From Branchipolynoe longqiensis (Eukaryota; Annelida; Polychaeta; Phyllodocida; Polynoidae): a stretch of 64,000 nt of DNA. Location: assembly GCA_030323885.1 (NCBI GenBank), contig CM059198.1, positions 62,460,917 to 62,524,916 of the forward strand, given 5' to 3'. Positions 31,218 to 41,574 of the stretch are shown piece after piece; within the stretch, counting starts at the first letter, position 1, and the number at the start of each line of letters is the position of its first letter. The position numbers and the translations under genes were made by a program. The notes under the pieces were generated by a model, which worked only from the letters and a program-made list of their open reading frames with translations, made no database searches and was not told where the DNA came from.

Positions 31218-31617
31218 GTTTGTTTGTTGTTCTTTTACGTCCTAGCAACATCTCATCTCATACCAGGACCGGTACAGACTTGTTTGTTGTTTTACGTTCT
31301 AGCAACATCTAAGGTCATACCAGGACGGGTACCGACTTGTGACAGTGTGCACTCATGATGACTTTATAGTGCTGCCCCACTGGAAGACCAGGCCACCAGC
31401 ACCATGACCTGATATCCCACTCAGTCACATTATCCTGACACTGAGCCAACCACTCCTTGCCCAATCCTAATAATGCCGAGCGCCAGGATAGGAAGCGACA
31501 AGTACTGATTTTTAAGTCATCGGTTTGACTTAACCAGGGTTCGAACCCACGACACCACGATCTACCAACACGGGATGTGGATGCTCTAACTCATTCGGCC
31601 ATCCCGTCTGGTCGGCG
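31218..31617 (-). mobile_element. S1 SINE, head type 1, with a duplicated tail end
   Basis: 31282-31617 is full length. Before it, 31218-31281 is a second S1 tail end (TTTTACGTCCTAGCAACATC), so either one S1 landed in the tail of another or the 3' end was duplicated. Confidence 0.85.
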
Positions 31618-31820
31618 GAGACGGGGAAGTGGCGAACGTGTAGGGAGAACGGGGGACGGAGGGAGACGAGGAGGAAAGGGGGGAAGTGAGGAGAGGTGGA
31701 GGGGTACTGGGGTGGGGAGGGGTCGGGGAAGCGGGGAATGGCCAGGGCCAGGGGATAATATTAATAGGAGGAGAATGAGGTGAGGGGCCAGAGGAGGAGG
31801 AGGAGGAGTGGAGGGGAGGG
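31618..31820. repeat. Purine-rich G/A tract
   Basis: GGGGA, GGAGA and GAGGAGG runs for about 200 bp on the plus strand. Confidence 0.9.
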
Positions 31821-31827
31821 GTTTGAT

Positions 31828-32053
31828 TAATTGATTGGTGGTTGCTTTACGCCGTGTCGGCAGCATAGGCATATTCACGGCGAGAAATGTTTGTTTTTTG
31901 TTCAAACCATCACTTTTACATGTAAAGCCAGACAATCAATTATGTGCCAATAGACACTCATTAAATTAGAAAGCTTGCAATTATATATATGTGGTCAAGG
32001 GAAACAAATTCCCATAGAAAAAGAAAAGTTTGATTAATAATTGATAGAATCTA
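31828..32053 (-). repeat. Repeat D, copy 2
   Basis: Inverted relative to 20219-20455. Begins GATTAATTGATTGGTGGTTG and ends TAATTGATAGAATC where the foldback at 32055 starts. Confidence 0.75.
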
Positions 32054-32054
32054 T

Positions 32055-32467
32055 AGCCGTGTTTACACGGGGAATTGTGAAACGATCTAGACAAAGCGAT
32101 TTATATGAAGCGTTTTAGAAGCGCATTTACACGGACAGAGTTTGAAAGTGTTTTGGCGCCAGGAACCAGCAGCCTTAGGTCCGCCTTTAGCCGGCGAGCA
32201 CTGCTATTTTACACTATCGCCGCCCGGGAACCAGCAGCCTTAGGTCCGCCTGTAGCCGGCGAGCACTGCTAATTTACACTATCGCCGCCCGGGAACCATC
32301 TGAATCGCTTCAAATAAACCACCTCGCGAGGTGGTATAGATGAACCGTTTCATATGAATCGATTCAGCCCTAAAACGCCTCAGAGTCGCGTTTACACGGC
32401 AAATGTGAGTCGATCTAGGCAAGTCGTTTCGTATGAGGCGTTTTAAATCGCCCGTGTAAACAGGGCT
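32055..32467. mobile_element. TWA foldback element 8 (AGCCGTGTTTACA)
   Basis: 413 bp, close sister of the element at 22225 with the same 66-bp internal duplication. Central palindrome ACCACCTCGCGAGGTGGT at 32317-32334. Left flank TAT, right flank CAT; no clean duplication here. Confidence 0.82.
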
Positions 32468-32486
32468 CATTTAGTAAACTATATGA

Positions 32487-32571
32487 GGTGGTTAGAGCCC
32501 ACATCCCCACCCATTCCCCTCCCCTCACACAGAGGGGAGGGGAATGGGTGGGGATGTGGGCTCTAACCACC
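32487..32571. repeat. Perfect 40-bp inverted repeat with 5-nt loop
   Basis: Arm GGTGGTTAGAGCCCACATCC... at 32487-32526 and its exact complement at 32532-32571, loop ACACA. No mismatch seen over 40 bp. Lies just outside the foldback at 32055 and next to a purine tract. Confidence 0.93.
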
Positions 32572-32579
32572 GATGTGGG

Positions 32580-32880
32580 GGTGGATGCGGAGGGTGGGGG
32601 GAGACATGGGGGGGGGGAGGGTGCAGGAGGAAGGGGGAAGGGGTAGGAGGAGGAAGGGGAGGAGGCGGGTGAGAGGGTTAGGGGTGGGGGATGTGGGAGG
32701 TGTGGGAGGGAGGGGAGGGAGGCGGAAGAGGGAGGGGCAGGTGGGGCATGTGGGAGGGAGGCGGAGGAGGAGGGAGGGGAGGAGGCGGAAGTGAAGGGGA
32801 GGAGGTGGGATGTGGAGAGAGGGGGAGGGGGGGGAGGCTGAGGAGGCTGAGGAGGCTGAGGAGGAGTAGGAGTGACTGGA
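32580..32880. repeat. Purine-rich GGGGAGG/GGAGGC tract
   Basis: About 300 bp with GGAGGCGGA, GGGAGGG and four GAGGAGGCT units near 32836-32865. ORFs on both strands are composition-driven. Confidence 0.93.
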
Positions 32881-33117
32881 GAGTAGGAATCGGGGTGTTT
32901 GCCTGACACAGTGACAGCTTCAAAGCATAAACCACTCACTGCCCCCCGCCTCCACAGACTAATTACTCGCTCACTCAAAATACGATTGTGCTGCACATAA
33001 ATAGACTTGTAAGTACACGGCGTTCCGCACCCATCTCCAGTCAGTGCGCATGCACTAACACTGCAGGTCTGCAGTGAAACAGCATTCTGTTTTTTGTTTG
33101 TTTGTTTGTTGTTTTAA

Positions 33118-33189
33118 TGGAAAGCGGCAGTCAAGTAATGAAAGCAGTCTCTGTCGCATCGCGACCGACAGCATGGTGATGATGATGAT
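33118..33189 (+). mobile_element. LINE 3' tail fragment
   Basis: GGAAAGCGGCAGTCAAGTAA to CGCGACCGACAGCATGGTGA then (GAT)n; directly joined to an antisense S1. Confidence 0.75.
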
Positions 33190-33715
33190 GTTGTTTTATG
33201 TCCTACCAACATTTAAGGTCATATCAGGACGGGTACTGACTTGTCACAGTGCACACTCATGGCGACTTTATAGCATTGTCCCACTGGGAAACCAGGCCAC
33301 TGGCACCATGACCTGGTCTCCCACTCAGTCACATTATCCTGACACTGATCACACCAGTCCTTGACCTGTCCTAATAATGCCTAGCGCCAGGCTAGGAAGC
33401 AGCATTCTGAGTTTATAATGTTTCTGTTGGTTTACTGCTGGTTGCTTGTTGGAGTTTTACGTCCTGGCAACATCTAAAGTCAAATCATTTAAGGTCAAAT
33501 CACGATTGGTACCAAGTAGTCACAGTCCGCAATCATGGTGACGTTACAGTGCTGCCCCACTGGGAGTGAAGGCCCCCAGTACCATGAACTGATATCCCCC
33601 TCAGTCACATTATCCTGACACTGAGCCGACCAGTCCTTGCCCTATCCTAACAATGCCAAGCGCCTGGCTAGGAAGTAACAATTATCAATTTTTAAGTCAT
33701 TCGTTTAACTGGTCT
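33190..33715 (-). mobile_element. Two antisense S1 copies
   Basis: 33190-33403 stops before the head. 33438-33715 lacks a head and has a 13-bp duplication of the AAGGTCAAATCA segment near 33485-33500. Confidence 0.8.
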
Positions 33716-33990
33716 AAATCACCAATCATACTACGGCTTGGGACCGCTTACGACCACTTTGGACTAAACAACCCAGTCACCGGCGACCTCCTTGTGACCA
33801 AAGTAATGGTCGCCGACCTCCTTCTGACCATTTTGGTCGCAAGGAGGTTTTTATGCAGTAGCTATAACCTCCTTGCGACAAAAATGGCTGCAAGATCGGG
33901 GACGACTGAGAACCATTTTGTGACCACTTGCGACCATTTTGCGACCACTTCCGACCTCTTTGAGCTCAACCCTTTGTTGTGGTCGCAATG
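33716..33990. repeat. CGACC-word array with inner hairpin
   Basis: Words GACCACTT/GACCATTT recur; at 33912, 33923, 33933, 33944 and 33954 the ACC core steps 11, 10, 11, 10. An inverted pair TCGCAAGGAGGTT / AACCTCCTTGCGA lies at 33837-33879. No clear terminal repeats found. It resembles the interiors of the TWA foldbacks. Confidence 0.7.
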
Positions 33991-34136
33991 TGATGCTCTA
34001 GAGACAATGTTTCCCATCATTTGCACCAAAATGTGCACACACACAAATAATCTACGACACATGTTTCAGTTCTATTTCACAGAGAAAGCCTTTCTAACTG
34101 TGTAAGTATCTCTGGCCTATATCAGACCCGCAGCTT

Positions 34137-34460
34137 GTTTTATTTAACAACGCCTCTAGAGTACATTGACTTTTATCATCGGCTATTGGATGTCAAGCAT
34201 ATGGTCATTCTGACATATTTCTTCGGAGGAAACCCACTGCCTGACACCAACTTCTTTTTGATAAGCAGCAAGGGGTCTTTTATATGTACTTTCCCACAGA
34301 CGAGGACAGCACATACCACAGCCTTTGATGAACCAGTTGTGGACCACTGGTTGAATGGAACATAGCCCAAACTGCAAATCTGTTCACTGAGCAGGATCGA
34401 TAGGATGACCGACATCTTCAAAGGCAGACACTCTGCCACCTGAGCTACGTCATGCTCCAT
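34137..34460 (-). mobile_element. Gastropod SINE M, full length with tRNA head
   Basis: Head on the minus strand: CATGACGTAGCTCAGGTGGC, AGAGTGTCTGCCTTTGAAG, then ATCGATCCTGC; body GTGGTCCACAACTGGTTCAT, AAAGACCCCTTGCTGCTTAT, ending GTTGTTAAATAAAACAAGCT. The layout matches a SINE family I know as widespread in gastropods; this is the main basis for the organism call. Confidence 0.88.
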
Positions 34461-34463
34461 GAC

Positions 34464-34895
34464 CAGTAGATAAAAGATTCACCCGGTACTACTTGTAGTA
34501 CACGGGTGAAGACCACCCTTATATAAAAACGGCCGAAAAATCGGGCTAATGAATTGAGTCGTTATGAGAGCCTAATTTCACAATCTAAGAAGCAACATTT
34601 ATTCTTTGTATATGTCTTCATGTTTACCCACTACTTTTGAGTTGGAAAATATAATAAAACATATACTTTAATGCAATTTAAAAGTGAAATCGACGGTGTT
34701 CTCTGGCCGCCATCTTGTCTTTTTGCATTCTCTCCCATTTCACCAACTCTATGCTCATATAAGTAACCATTTGACACTGGTGCCAGGCATTCTACTTCTT
34801 GTTCCATACTAACCTATTTTCGCCCGTGTTAGTAATTTACACGACGTTGTCATTCACCTGTGTACTACAAGTACCCGGTGAATCTTTTATCTACA
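34464..34895. repeat. Inverted-end element GATTCACCGGGTACTACTTGTAG-like
   Basis: Left end AAAAGATTCACCCGGTACTA at 34470 and right end GTACCCGGTGAATCTTTTAT at 34870 are inverted; inner pairs ACACGGGTGA/TCACCTGTGT also match. About 415 bp, unique AT-rich core, no ORF. Flanks TAGAT- and ATCTA are themselves inverted, so exact ends are uncertain. Confidence 0.7.
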
Positions 34896-34932
34896 TGACC
34901 AGAAGCTAAGTATGACCATTAGGGATGAATGT

Positions 34933-35292
34933 TAAAGTTGCATGGTCCGATGCTTTTGAATTTCTTACATTTTTCTGAGATAAATATATTAAATTGATTG
35001 TCATAATCTACTTTACTTTACTCCGAAGTGAATTTTATTTTTAATGGCTAACTTTTGAGATATTTGATGTGTAAACATGTCAAATTAGTTCCGGCAAGCA
35101 CGCCAAAACTCTGACACCATAGGCTTCTGCAATAACAGGTTCTATTGAATTTACTCAGTATTCCCTTCCGTGTGGCAACAAATGCATAATAAGTACATCA
35201 GTATCAAAGTTAGATATGTAGAATTAAATCTAGATAATATGTTTGCTTTTGAAAAGTTGATGCTTCATCGGACTATGCAGCTTTAATATTAT
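34933..35292. mobile_element. G-family MITE
   Basis: Ends GTTAAAGTTGCATGGTCCGA and CATCGGACTATGCAGCTTTAA inverted; core CAAGCACGCCAAAACTCTGA shared with other copies. Confidence 0.78.
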
Positions 35293-35339
35293 GTTGTGTT
35301 GAGCTCCTACTTCACTCAAGTTAATTAGACCTATGGACC

Positions 35340-35378
35340 CCCCCCCCCTTTACCTCCACCTCCCCCCCCCCCCCCAAT
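35340..35378. repeat. Poly-C tract
   Basis: Two C runs separated by TTTACCTCCACCT. Confidence 0.9.
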
Positions 35379-35407
35379 CTTTCAACCCATCTCTCATGAC
35401 CTTCATA

Positions 35408-35742
35408 CCGGGCGCGGTGGCCGAATCAGTAGAGCCCACACCTCCCGTGCGGGAGATAGGGAGTTCAATTCCCAGTCGAATCAAACCAATGAATTACAAA
35501 TTTGGCACTTGTCGCTTCCAAGCTTGGCCCTCAGCATTAATAGGATAGGGCAAGGACTGGTTAGCTCAGTGTTAGGATAATGTGACTGAGTGGGATATTG
35601 GGTCATGTTTCCGGCAGCCTGATTTCTCAGTGGGGCAGCACTATAAAGACACCATGAGTCTGTACTGTCTCAAATCGGTACCTGTCGTGATATGACCTCA
35701 GATGTTGCCAGGATGCAAAACACCAACAAACATCCAACCAAC
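35408..35742 (+). mobile_element. S1 SINE, head type 2, full length
   Basis: Head GGGCGCGGTGGCCGAATCAG, B box GAGTTCAATTCCC, S1 body, tail CAAAACACCAACAAACATCC. Confidence 0.9.
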
Positions 35743-35957
35743 AAACTGGTGACCTTCACCTCACTGGTACCCCCCATCCACCTACCTCGGACCCTTATTT
35801 ACCTGGTCCCTAGCCGGCCATCTCCTAATTGACTGCCGAGTTTCCACCGCCCCGCCCGTCGGACCCCCTACCCCCACCCCAAACCTCACTTCCACCCCCA
35901 CCTCACCCCATCCCCCCACACCCCACCTCATTGCCAGTCACCGCCTCCTCACTCTTT

Positions 35958-37068
35958 GGCGATAAGTAGGCCGATATTACGTTAATATAAACTACCTCAA
36001 TTTAGTTTGAAGTAACCCTCATTATTAAAGTCTAATTGCGGAAATATCCTAAGTGAAAACAGGTCAAATAAATGTTATGGTACTGTCACATTACGACGTT
36101 TCTCACCAACGCGCGTTGACGTGTTCCGACGTGTCGCCTTTTTGGGCGAAACGTCGGCACGCATCGGCACACATTACAAACGCGTTACCGGCGTGTTGGT
36201 ACACGTCGGTACACGTTGAGTGACAGCAACATGTGGACCCACACGTTGGCGCGCGTCAGGCCACGTCAAATGTTTTGTGCATGCACAAAACTTTCGACGA
36301 GTGACAACGCGCGTCAACATGTTGGGTTGTGCATTATGGGTGCGTTTGCAGCACATCGACACACGTTATGAGCGCGTTGCCGGACCGCTCGTGGCATGTT
36401 GATCAACTTTGACAAACGTTGGCAATTTTTCGCCAAACTGCAAGCGGTCCGTCAACACGTCGGTAACGTTCCATCAACGTGTAGTGGGTGCGCTATTGGC
36501 GTTGTGCCAGCATTTCTCGACACATTGGACGTGTTGCTGGCATGTCTGGACGTGTTGCTGACACGTCTGGACGTATTGCTGATGCGTCTGCTGCGCGTCT
36601 AACGTTTCCTGGCGTTCTGCCAACTTTTCCTCAGCCTTTTGGCTTTGAGTATATAATGGCACCCGTTAATGACGCACCACCCTTACGCCGTCAACGCGCC
36701 GACAACACGCCGATAACGCACTGATAACAGGCTGGGAACCCGCTGGTGGGACATTGACACGTTGTTGCGCCGCACATCGAAACCCGTTGGCTGCGCGCTA
36801 ATAACACGCTACTAACACGCTACTAACATGCTGCGCCCCGTCGAACTTTCTCCAAAAATGCCGAAAAGTTGGACGTATCTTGACGCGTTGAAAATATTTT
36901 GCGCGTTGGCGGCACGCCGGTGAGAAACGTCGTAATGTGACAGCACCATTAGCGTGTTCATTGAAATGCTGGACACCGTAGCTTTCAACAAGAACAGGTT
37001 CTATTTAAGGAGCATGCTATTCCGTTCCATGTCGCCACAAATTGTTTAGTAACTGTACCAGTATCTAA
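35958..37068. mobile_element. G-family MITE split by a TWA foldback
   Basis: 35958-36077 (CTCAATTTAGTTTGAAGTAA...) and 36949-37068 (GACACCGTAGCTTTCAACAA, TTCCATGTCGCCACAAATTG) are the two parts of one degenerate G element. The right end is cut by the element at 37069. Confidence 0.7.
36078..36948. mobile_element. TWA foldback element 9, 21-bp word interior
   Basis: 871 bp, ends TGGTACTGTCACATTACGAC and GTCGTAATGTGACAGCACCA, TTA on both sides. Subterminal GTTTCTCACCAACGCGCGTT is inverted at the other end. Three 21-bp units CGTGTTGCTGRCAYGTCTGGA start at 36530, 36551 and 36572, i.e. two half-units of about 10.5 bp each. Confidence 0.9.
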
Positions 37069-37664
37069 AGCCCTGTTCACACGGGGAATGTAAATCGATT
37101 CATAGAAAGCGACTTGCCTAGTTCGCCTCACATTTCTCGTGTGAACGGGTGTCTGATGCGGATTAGGGCTGATTCGACTCACGTGATGCGGATCGTGTAG
37201 ACCACCTAAGCGAGGTAGTCTACGTGAGGCGATTTCTCTGATTCGATTTATTTTGCCCGTGTGGACGCACTGAGGCGGATTAAGCACCTCACACGCATGC
37301 GCAGTCGACAGCTCAGTTTGTTGACTTTCCGGTCGATCAAAAGCGCATATTATATAATTTAATTAATGAAACCGCTATCTACGCACAGATATTTTTTTCA
37401 TCATTTATTTTTAGGGTTTCACTGCCCAGCAGAAGTTTTGATCGTTCCAAACCAATAAGATCCATTAAATACATATCTAGGTCGAACCCACACTCTCTGG
37501 TGCCAGCATCGTCGAACCCAAAATGGCGCTGGTTAGTCTGTACTTGCTCATGCGCAGATATCCACTTCCGCCTCACGCAGTGTCCGTGTGAACGGGCGCC
37601 TAATTCGCCTCACCTGATTCGATTTGCCTGATTCGCCTCACATTTTGCCCGTGTGAACACGGCT
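37069..37664. mobile_element. TWA foldback element 10 (AGCCCTGTTCACACGGG)
   Basis: 596 bp, ends AGCCCTGTTCACACGGGGAA and TTGCCCGTGTGAACACGGCT, TAA on both sides. Central ACCACCTAAGCGAGGTAGT at 37201-37219. Right half shares about 190 bp with the element at 23319. Confidence 0.88.
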
Positions 37665-37689
37665 TAATTTGGTGTTTTCCTTTTTAAAC

Positions 37690-38320
37690 CTTTCTTCATC
37701 AGAACATACATTTGTTCAACACCGAGGCACAGGTCTTCCAGCCATTTACATTATAGTGTAAATACGTAGTTCAGCCGGGTACTTAGGTAGGGCATATTAG
37801 TAGATTATGAAGGAGGTTAGTGTGTTAGTGGGTTAGCTGTAATACATTCAGTATTATGGGTTAAGATGATGGGTCGCTGCAAAACCTGTGCTGCTATTAT
37901 GGGTATGGTATATGTGATGGGGGTGAGTGTGAGAATGGAGCCCTCTCTTCCAAGTCTCCATACTCAACCCGGTATGCTCTGCCTCCTCATATATAGAGGG
38001 TGGTTAGTTGCCCGTATAGCTGAGGTAAGTAATTGAGTGAGTGGGGAGGACAAGTAGGGAGGGAGGGAGGAAGAAAGGGATGGAACAGTACCGACGCTAT
38101 GGTGATTGTTCAAGGGCCTGGTCAGTGAGATGCATTCTAGCCTTGGTAGAAAGGTGCACATCTAATTGCAGATTGTTGTTTGTTCCACATCTTGCTCCCT
38201 TTAAATATTGCTGCCGTAACTAGTTTGTTTGTGCTTGGTCTAGGAACTCTGAGGAGTGGTCCATGTCCCATTCTTAGCTGCCCGCTCAAGGGGTCTCTGT
38301 TTTATGGTTCTTTTGTTATT
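37690..38320 (-). mobile_element. LINE 3' untranslated region
   Basis: Lies directly downstream of the LINE fragment at 38321-38830 and shares GGCTGGAAGACCTGTGCC with the 29392 and 57031 elements. No ORF. Confidence 0.6.
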
Positions 38321-38830
38321 TTATGCATAAGTGGCAAAAGATGAATGTCCTTTCGCTGGGCTAGGGCTTTTTAGATTTTCGTCCATGTGCGTATCCTGTA
38401 CACTCAATATTTGCCCTGTGAACACAGTTCTACGTGTTTGGTTCTGGACTTTTTGCAGCTTGTCCTCTTGTTGTTTTGTTGCCAGGCTATAAATGTTGTC
38501 ATTATAGTCAAAGATGGGCAGAATCGTGGTCTTGTATAGGAGCAGTGCAGTATTCTTACTAATACTAATGTCGTCTCTCATTTTACTGAAGCTAGTTAAT
38601 TTGAGGACCAGGTGTTGGTTGATCCTGCAGATTTGTTGTCTTATATTTAGTGCACAGACATTTGTGGTGCCCAAGTATTTGTAGGAGTCAACTTCCTTAA
38701 GCTTAACTCCCTCGATTTGCAGTTCAATATTTTGTGCCTTATTCTTTTTTGATTTTGTGCCATAGACCACACACTCTGTCATAGATGTGTTCAGTGTTAA
38801 TTTGTTTTCCCAGTATCACTCACCAGTACT
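38321..38830 (-). pseudogene. LINE reverse-transcriptase fragment
   Basis: The frame includes NKLTLNTSMTECVVYGT, then VKLKEVDSYKYLGTTN, FSKMRDDISISKNTALLLY, KTTILPIFDYNDNIY and EDKLQKVQNQTRR. The order T-x-VYGT, G-L-V-SYKYLG, LYKT-ILPI-DY, KLQ-QN-R is typical of LINE polymerase C-termini after the catalytic core. No start; the 5' part is missing, so a truncated insertion. Transcribed direction is minus. Confidence 0.85.
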
Positions 38831-38980
38831 TGTCAGTGCCGCCCCTACCAGTTCAGCTGCCAGCCTGACATCTCTAACAATCTAGATCAGTGTTTTAGTT
38901 CCAAAACTGGTATTAAGCTTTAATTTGGAGATGATTTATCTTCATACAGACACCACCCATGAATATCTATAGGAAATATT

Positions 38981-39209
38981 CCCTGTCCCCCCCAACCTCT
39001 GCCAATTTGGATTTCCACCGCTGTGTATAACTTACAGCGGCATCAAAGGCCAATTGCTCTCATACCATGTCTATGTGGTGTGAGAGGTTAAAAATCCCTT
39101 GGGTTGGTAAAAGTGTAGGCTCGGGCTTTCTATCGACAAACTGTCTAATGGTGAAAACAAGTCTTTTCAGACTTATCCATGACAGGCAGTATAAATCTTC
39201 AAGAATAAT
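38981..39209 (+). mobile_element. S2 SINE, head lost
   Basis: TCTGCCAATTTGGATTTCCA to GTCTTTTCAGACTTATCC and tail TATAAATCTTCAAGAATAAT; matches the full copy at 44673. Confidence 0.82.
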
Positions 39210-39378
39210 ATAATGAAATAGATCATTTGTGGGTGATGACGTCATAGGCGGGCATCTGCTTGATCTTGTTGAGTGTCAACTAGATCCAAGTTGTCTTTTT
39301 TTCCTTTTAGGTACATGGTTTTATTCATCTGGATATAGTTTTTTCTCAGCATCGAAATCTGGACTTCCAGCCATAAAA

Positions 39379-39455
39379 GCCAGATGGGATGGCTGAATGA
39401 GTTGAGCACCGGTCTCCCGTTTGGGTAGATCATGGAATTCTAATCTTGTGTAAAG
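39379..39455 (+). mobile_element. S1 head fragment, type 1
   Basis: CAGATGGGATGGCTGAATGA and a degraded B box GGAATTCTAATCTTG; body absent. Confidence 0.65.
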
Positions 39456-39459
39456 TCGT

Positions 39460-40020
39460 CGGCTGGCATCTGTGGTTTGTGTAGGCAGGCTATATGAAAT
39501 CAATACAGGCAAGGAGAGAAAGGAAGAGTATAAAGAGTGAAAGTAGAGCGAGAGCTTGCACCCTCAGGTTTATTATTATATAGTGGTACTTAGATCTGAT
39601 ATGGCATACCACCTGACCATTATCTCCAATCAGCAACAAACATTTCTAATTCCACCAATGAACAGTAAGAATTCTTGTGTCACCATGGCTACTGTGATCT
39701 ACCCACCACCACCATTCGGTGTGGCTGCTTGGCCTGCACCTGCCTGCTGTGTATGTGTGGTGATCCGTGACTAACAGTTGGGGGGAGCGGGTAGTGAGTA
39801 GAGCTCTTGGGATCCTTACACACTAACAGTAGTGCCCCTTTCACACTATCTACCTAATACACAATGACTATTGACTACAAGTAAAGAGTCACCAGCAACT
39901 ACATAAATACCTTCATGCACCTGGCCCTATACATCATTTACATTAATAGACCATTTGTATTCCTTTATAGACCATTTCACATTTCCCTCCAATGTGTTTT
40001 ATCAGAATATTTTACACTTG
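39460..40020. other. No gene recognised
   Basis: Nothing assignable. TATAGACCATTT occurs twice near 39953 and 39973. Confidence 0.4.
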
Positions 40021-40021
40021 G

Positions 40022-40300
40022 TTGAGTCAAACCAATGACCTAAAAATTGATACTTGTTGCTTCCTAGACAGGAGCTCGGCATTGTTAGGATTATGCAAGG
40101 ACCGGTTGGCTCAATGTCAAGATAATGTGACTAAGTGGGATATCAGGTGATGGTGTTTGCAGCCTGGTCCTCCCCCCCTCTCCCAGTGGGCCAGCACTAC
40201 AAAAGTGCCATGAGTGCACACTGTCACAAGTCGGTTCCCATCCTGGTATGACCGTAGATGTTGCCAGGATGTAAATCTCCAATAACCTACCAACCATCCA
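40022..40300 (+). mobile_element. S1 SINE, head lost
   Basis: Starts at GAGTCAAACCAATGACCTAA; has an insertion of C-rich bases at 40170-40185; ends GATGTAAATCTCCAATAACC. Confidence 0.82.
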
Positions 40301-40359
40301 GCCATAAACAATCACCCATTAGTAGCGTGGGCAATTCACAGCGCGGAAAAGAGAGACAT

Positions 40360-40990
40360 TGTACAGAAGGTCAGCGGTTCGAATCCCGGCCGAGTCAAAG
40401 CAATGACTCATAAAATTGATATTTGTCGCAACCTAGCCTGGTGCTCGACATTACTAGGATAGGGCAAGGAGTGGTTAGCTCAGGATAATGTGACTGAGTG
40501 GCATATCGGTTCACATTGCAAGTGACCTGGTTTGTTTCAATGGGATAGCCCTAAAAGTCGCCATGAGTTTGCACTGACACAAGTTGGTACTCGTCATGAT
40601 ATGACCTTAGATTGGTTGGTTGGTTGTTGGAGTTTTACGTTCTGGCAACACCTAAGACCATATCAGGACGGGTACCGCCTTGTGACAGTATGCACTTGTG
40701 GTGACATTTTAGTGCTGCCCCACTGGGAAATCAGGCACCAGCATCATGACTTGATATCCCACTCAGTCACATTATCCTGACACTGAGCATACCAGTCCTT
40801 ACCCTATCGTAAAAAATACCAAGCGCCAGGCTAGGAAGCGAAAAGTACCAATTTTGTTAGTCATTGGTTTGACTCGACCGGAAATCGAACTCTCGATCTC
40901 CCTTATGGGAAGCCTGTGCTCTACCGATTCGGTCACCGCGCCCAGTGATATGACCTCAGATGTTTGCTAGGACGTTAAACCCAAACCAAC
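40360..40990 (+). mobile_element. S1 SINE split by another S1
   Basis: Host copy spans 40360-40611 and resumes at 40946. The insertion duplicates TGATATGACCTTAGA (one mismatch on the right copy), a 15-bp target duplication typical of LINE-driven retrotransposition. Confidence 0.88.
40612..40945 (-). mobile_element. S1 SINE, head type 2, nested
   Basis: Full-length antisense copy from TTGGTTGGTTGTTGGAGT to head complement CGATTCGGTCACCGCGCCCA. Inserted into the S1 at 40360. Confidence 0.9.
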
Positions 40991-41039
40991 AAGCAAAGCA
41001 ATATATATCAACCAACACATGTGTAGAGGGAGAACTCTT

Positions 41040-41305
41040 TGTTTGTTAGTTGTTGTTTTACGTCCTAGCAACATATAAGGTCATATCAGGACGGGGAGGG
41101 AGACTCAATTCTTGTCCTCTAAACCTTGTAGAAGTTTATAAATCTGCCTTGAGGGAGCTTCCTTCTTCAGGCAGAGAACCCTGCAGAATGTTGGCAGGCT
41201 GCCAAAATATCAGGTCAGGCGAACGCAGTGTCCCAAATGGTCGACAGAGTGCTCACTTACCGTGCAGGAGGTAGTGGGTTCGATACCCAACTAGTCGTAG
41301 TCAAA
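41040..41305. mobile_element. S1 tail scrap and isolated tRNA-like head
   Basis: 41040-41093 antisense tail. 41222-41305 has GGTCGACAGAGTGCTCACTT and B box GGGTTCGATACCC; head-like but without an S1 body. Confidence 0.6.
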
Positions 41306-41328
41306 CTAAATGCTTACACAACATGGTG

Positions 41329-41514
41329 ACAGTAAAACCTCTCTAACCGATCACCTCCATAGATCGACCACTCCCCTATATCGCTCGCTTTATTTGGGTC
41401 CCAAATGATACCATTGCACTGATTAAAAAAACAACTCCCGAAGCCAACCTCTTCCCTAAATGGACCATTTAAAGTCGGTCCAATCGCCAGTCGATTTAGA
41501 GAGGTTTTACTGTA
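41329..41514. mobile_element. pogo-like MITE P, full
   Basis: 186 bp, ends ACAGTAAAACCTCTCTAA and TTAGAGAGGTTTTACTGT inverted. Internal GACCACTCCCCTATATCG and CTTTATTTGGGTCCCAAA. End sequence ACAGT with TA flank is what pogo/Tigger elements show; the left TA is not perfect here. Confidence 0.82.
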
Positions 41515-41574
41515 TTTTGCTGAAGTGCAGTCCGGATAGCAAGTGTCTGGCAGTTTTTTTTGTAGTTTTGTTGG

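Noticed and set aside
32415..32996. 193-codon minus-strand frame
   Set aside because: Spans a foldback end, a perfect hairpin and a purine tract; Pro/Ser repeats come from composition.
33653..34105. 150-codon plus-strand frame
   Set aside because: Starts in an S1 SINE and runs through the GACCACTT word array; no recognisable domain.
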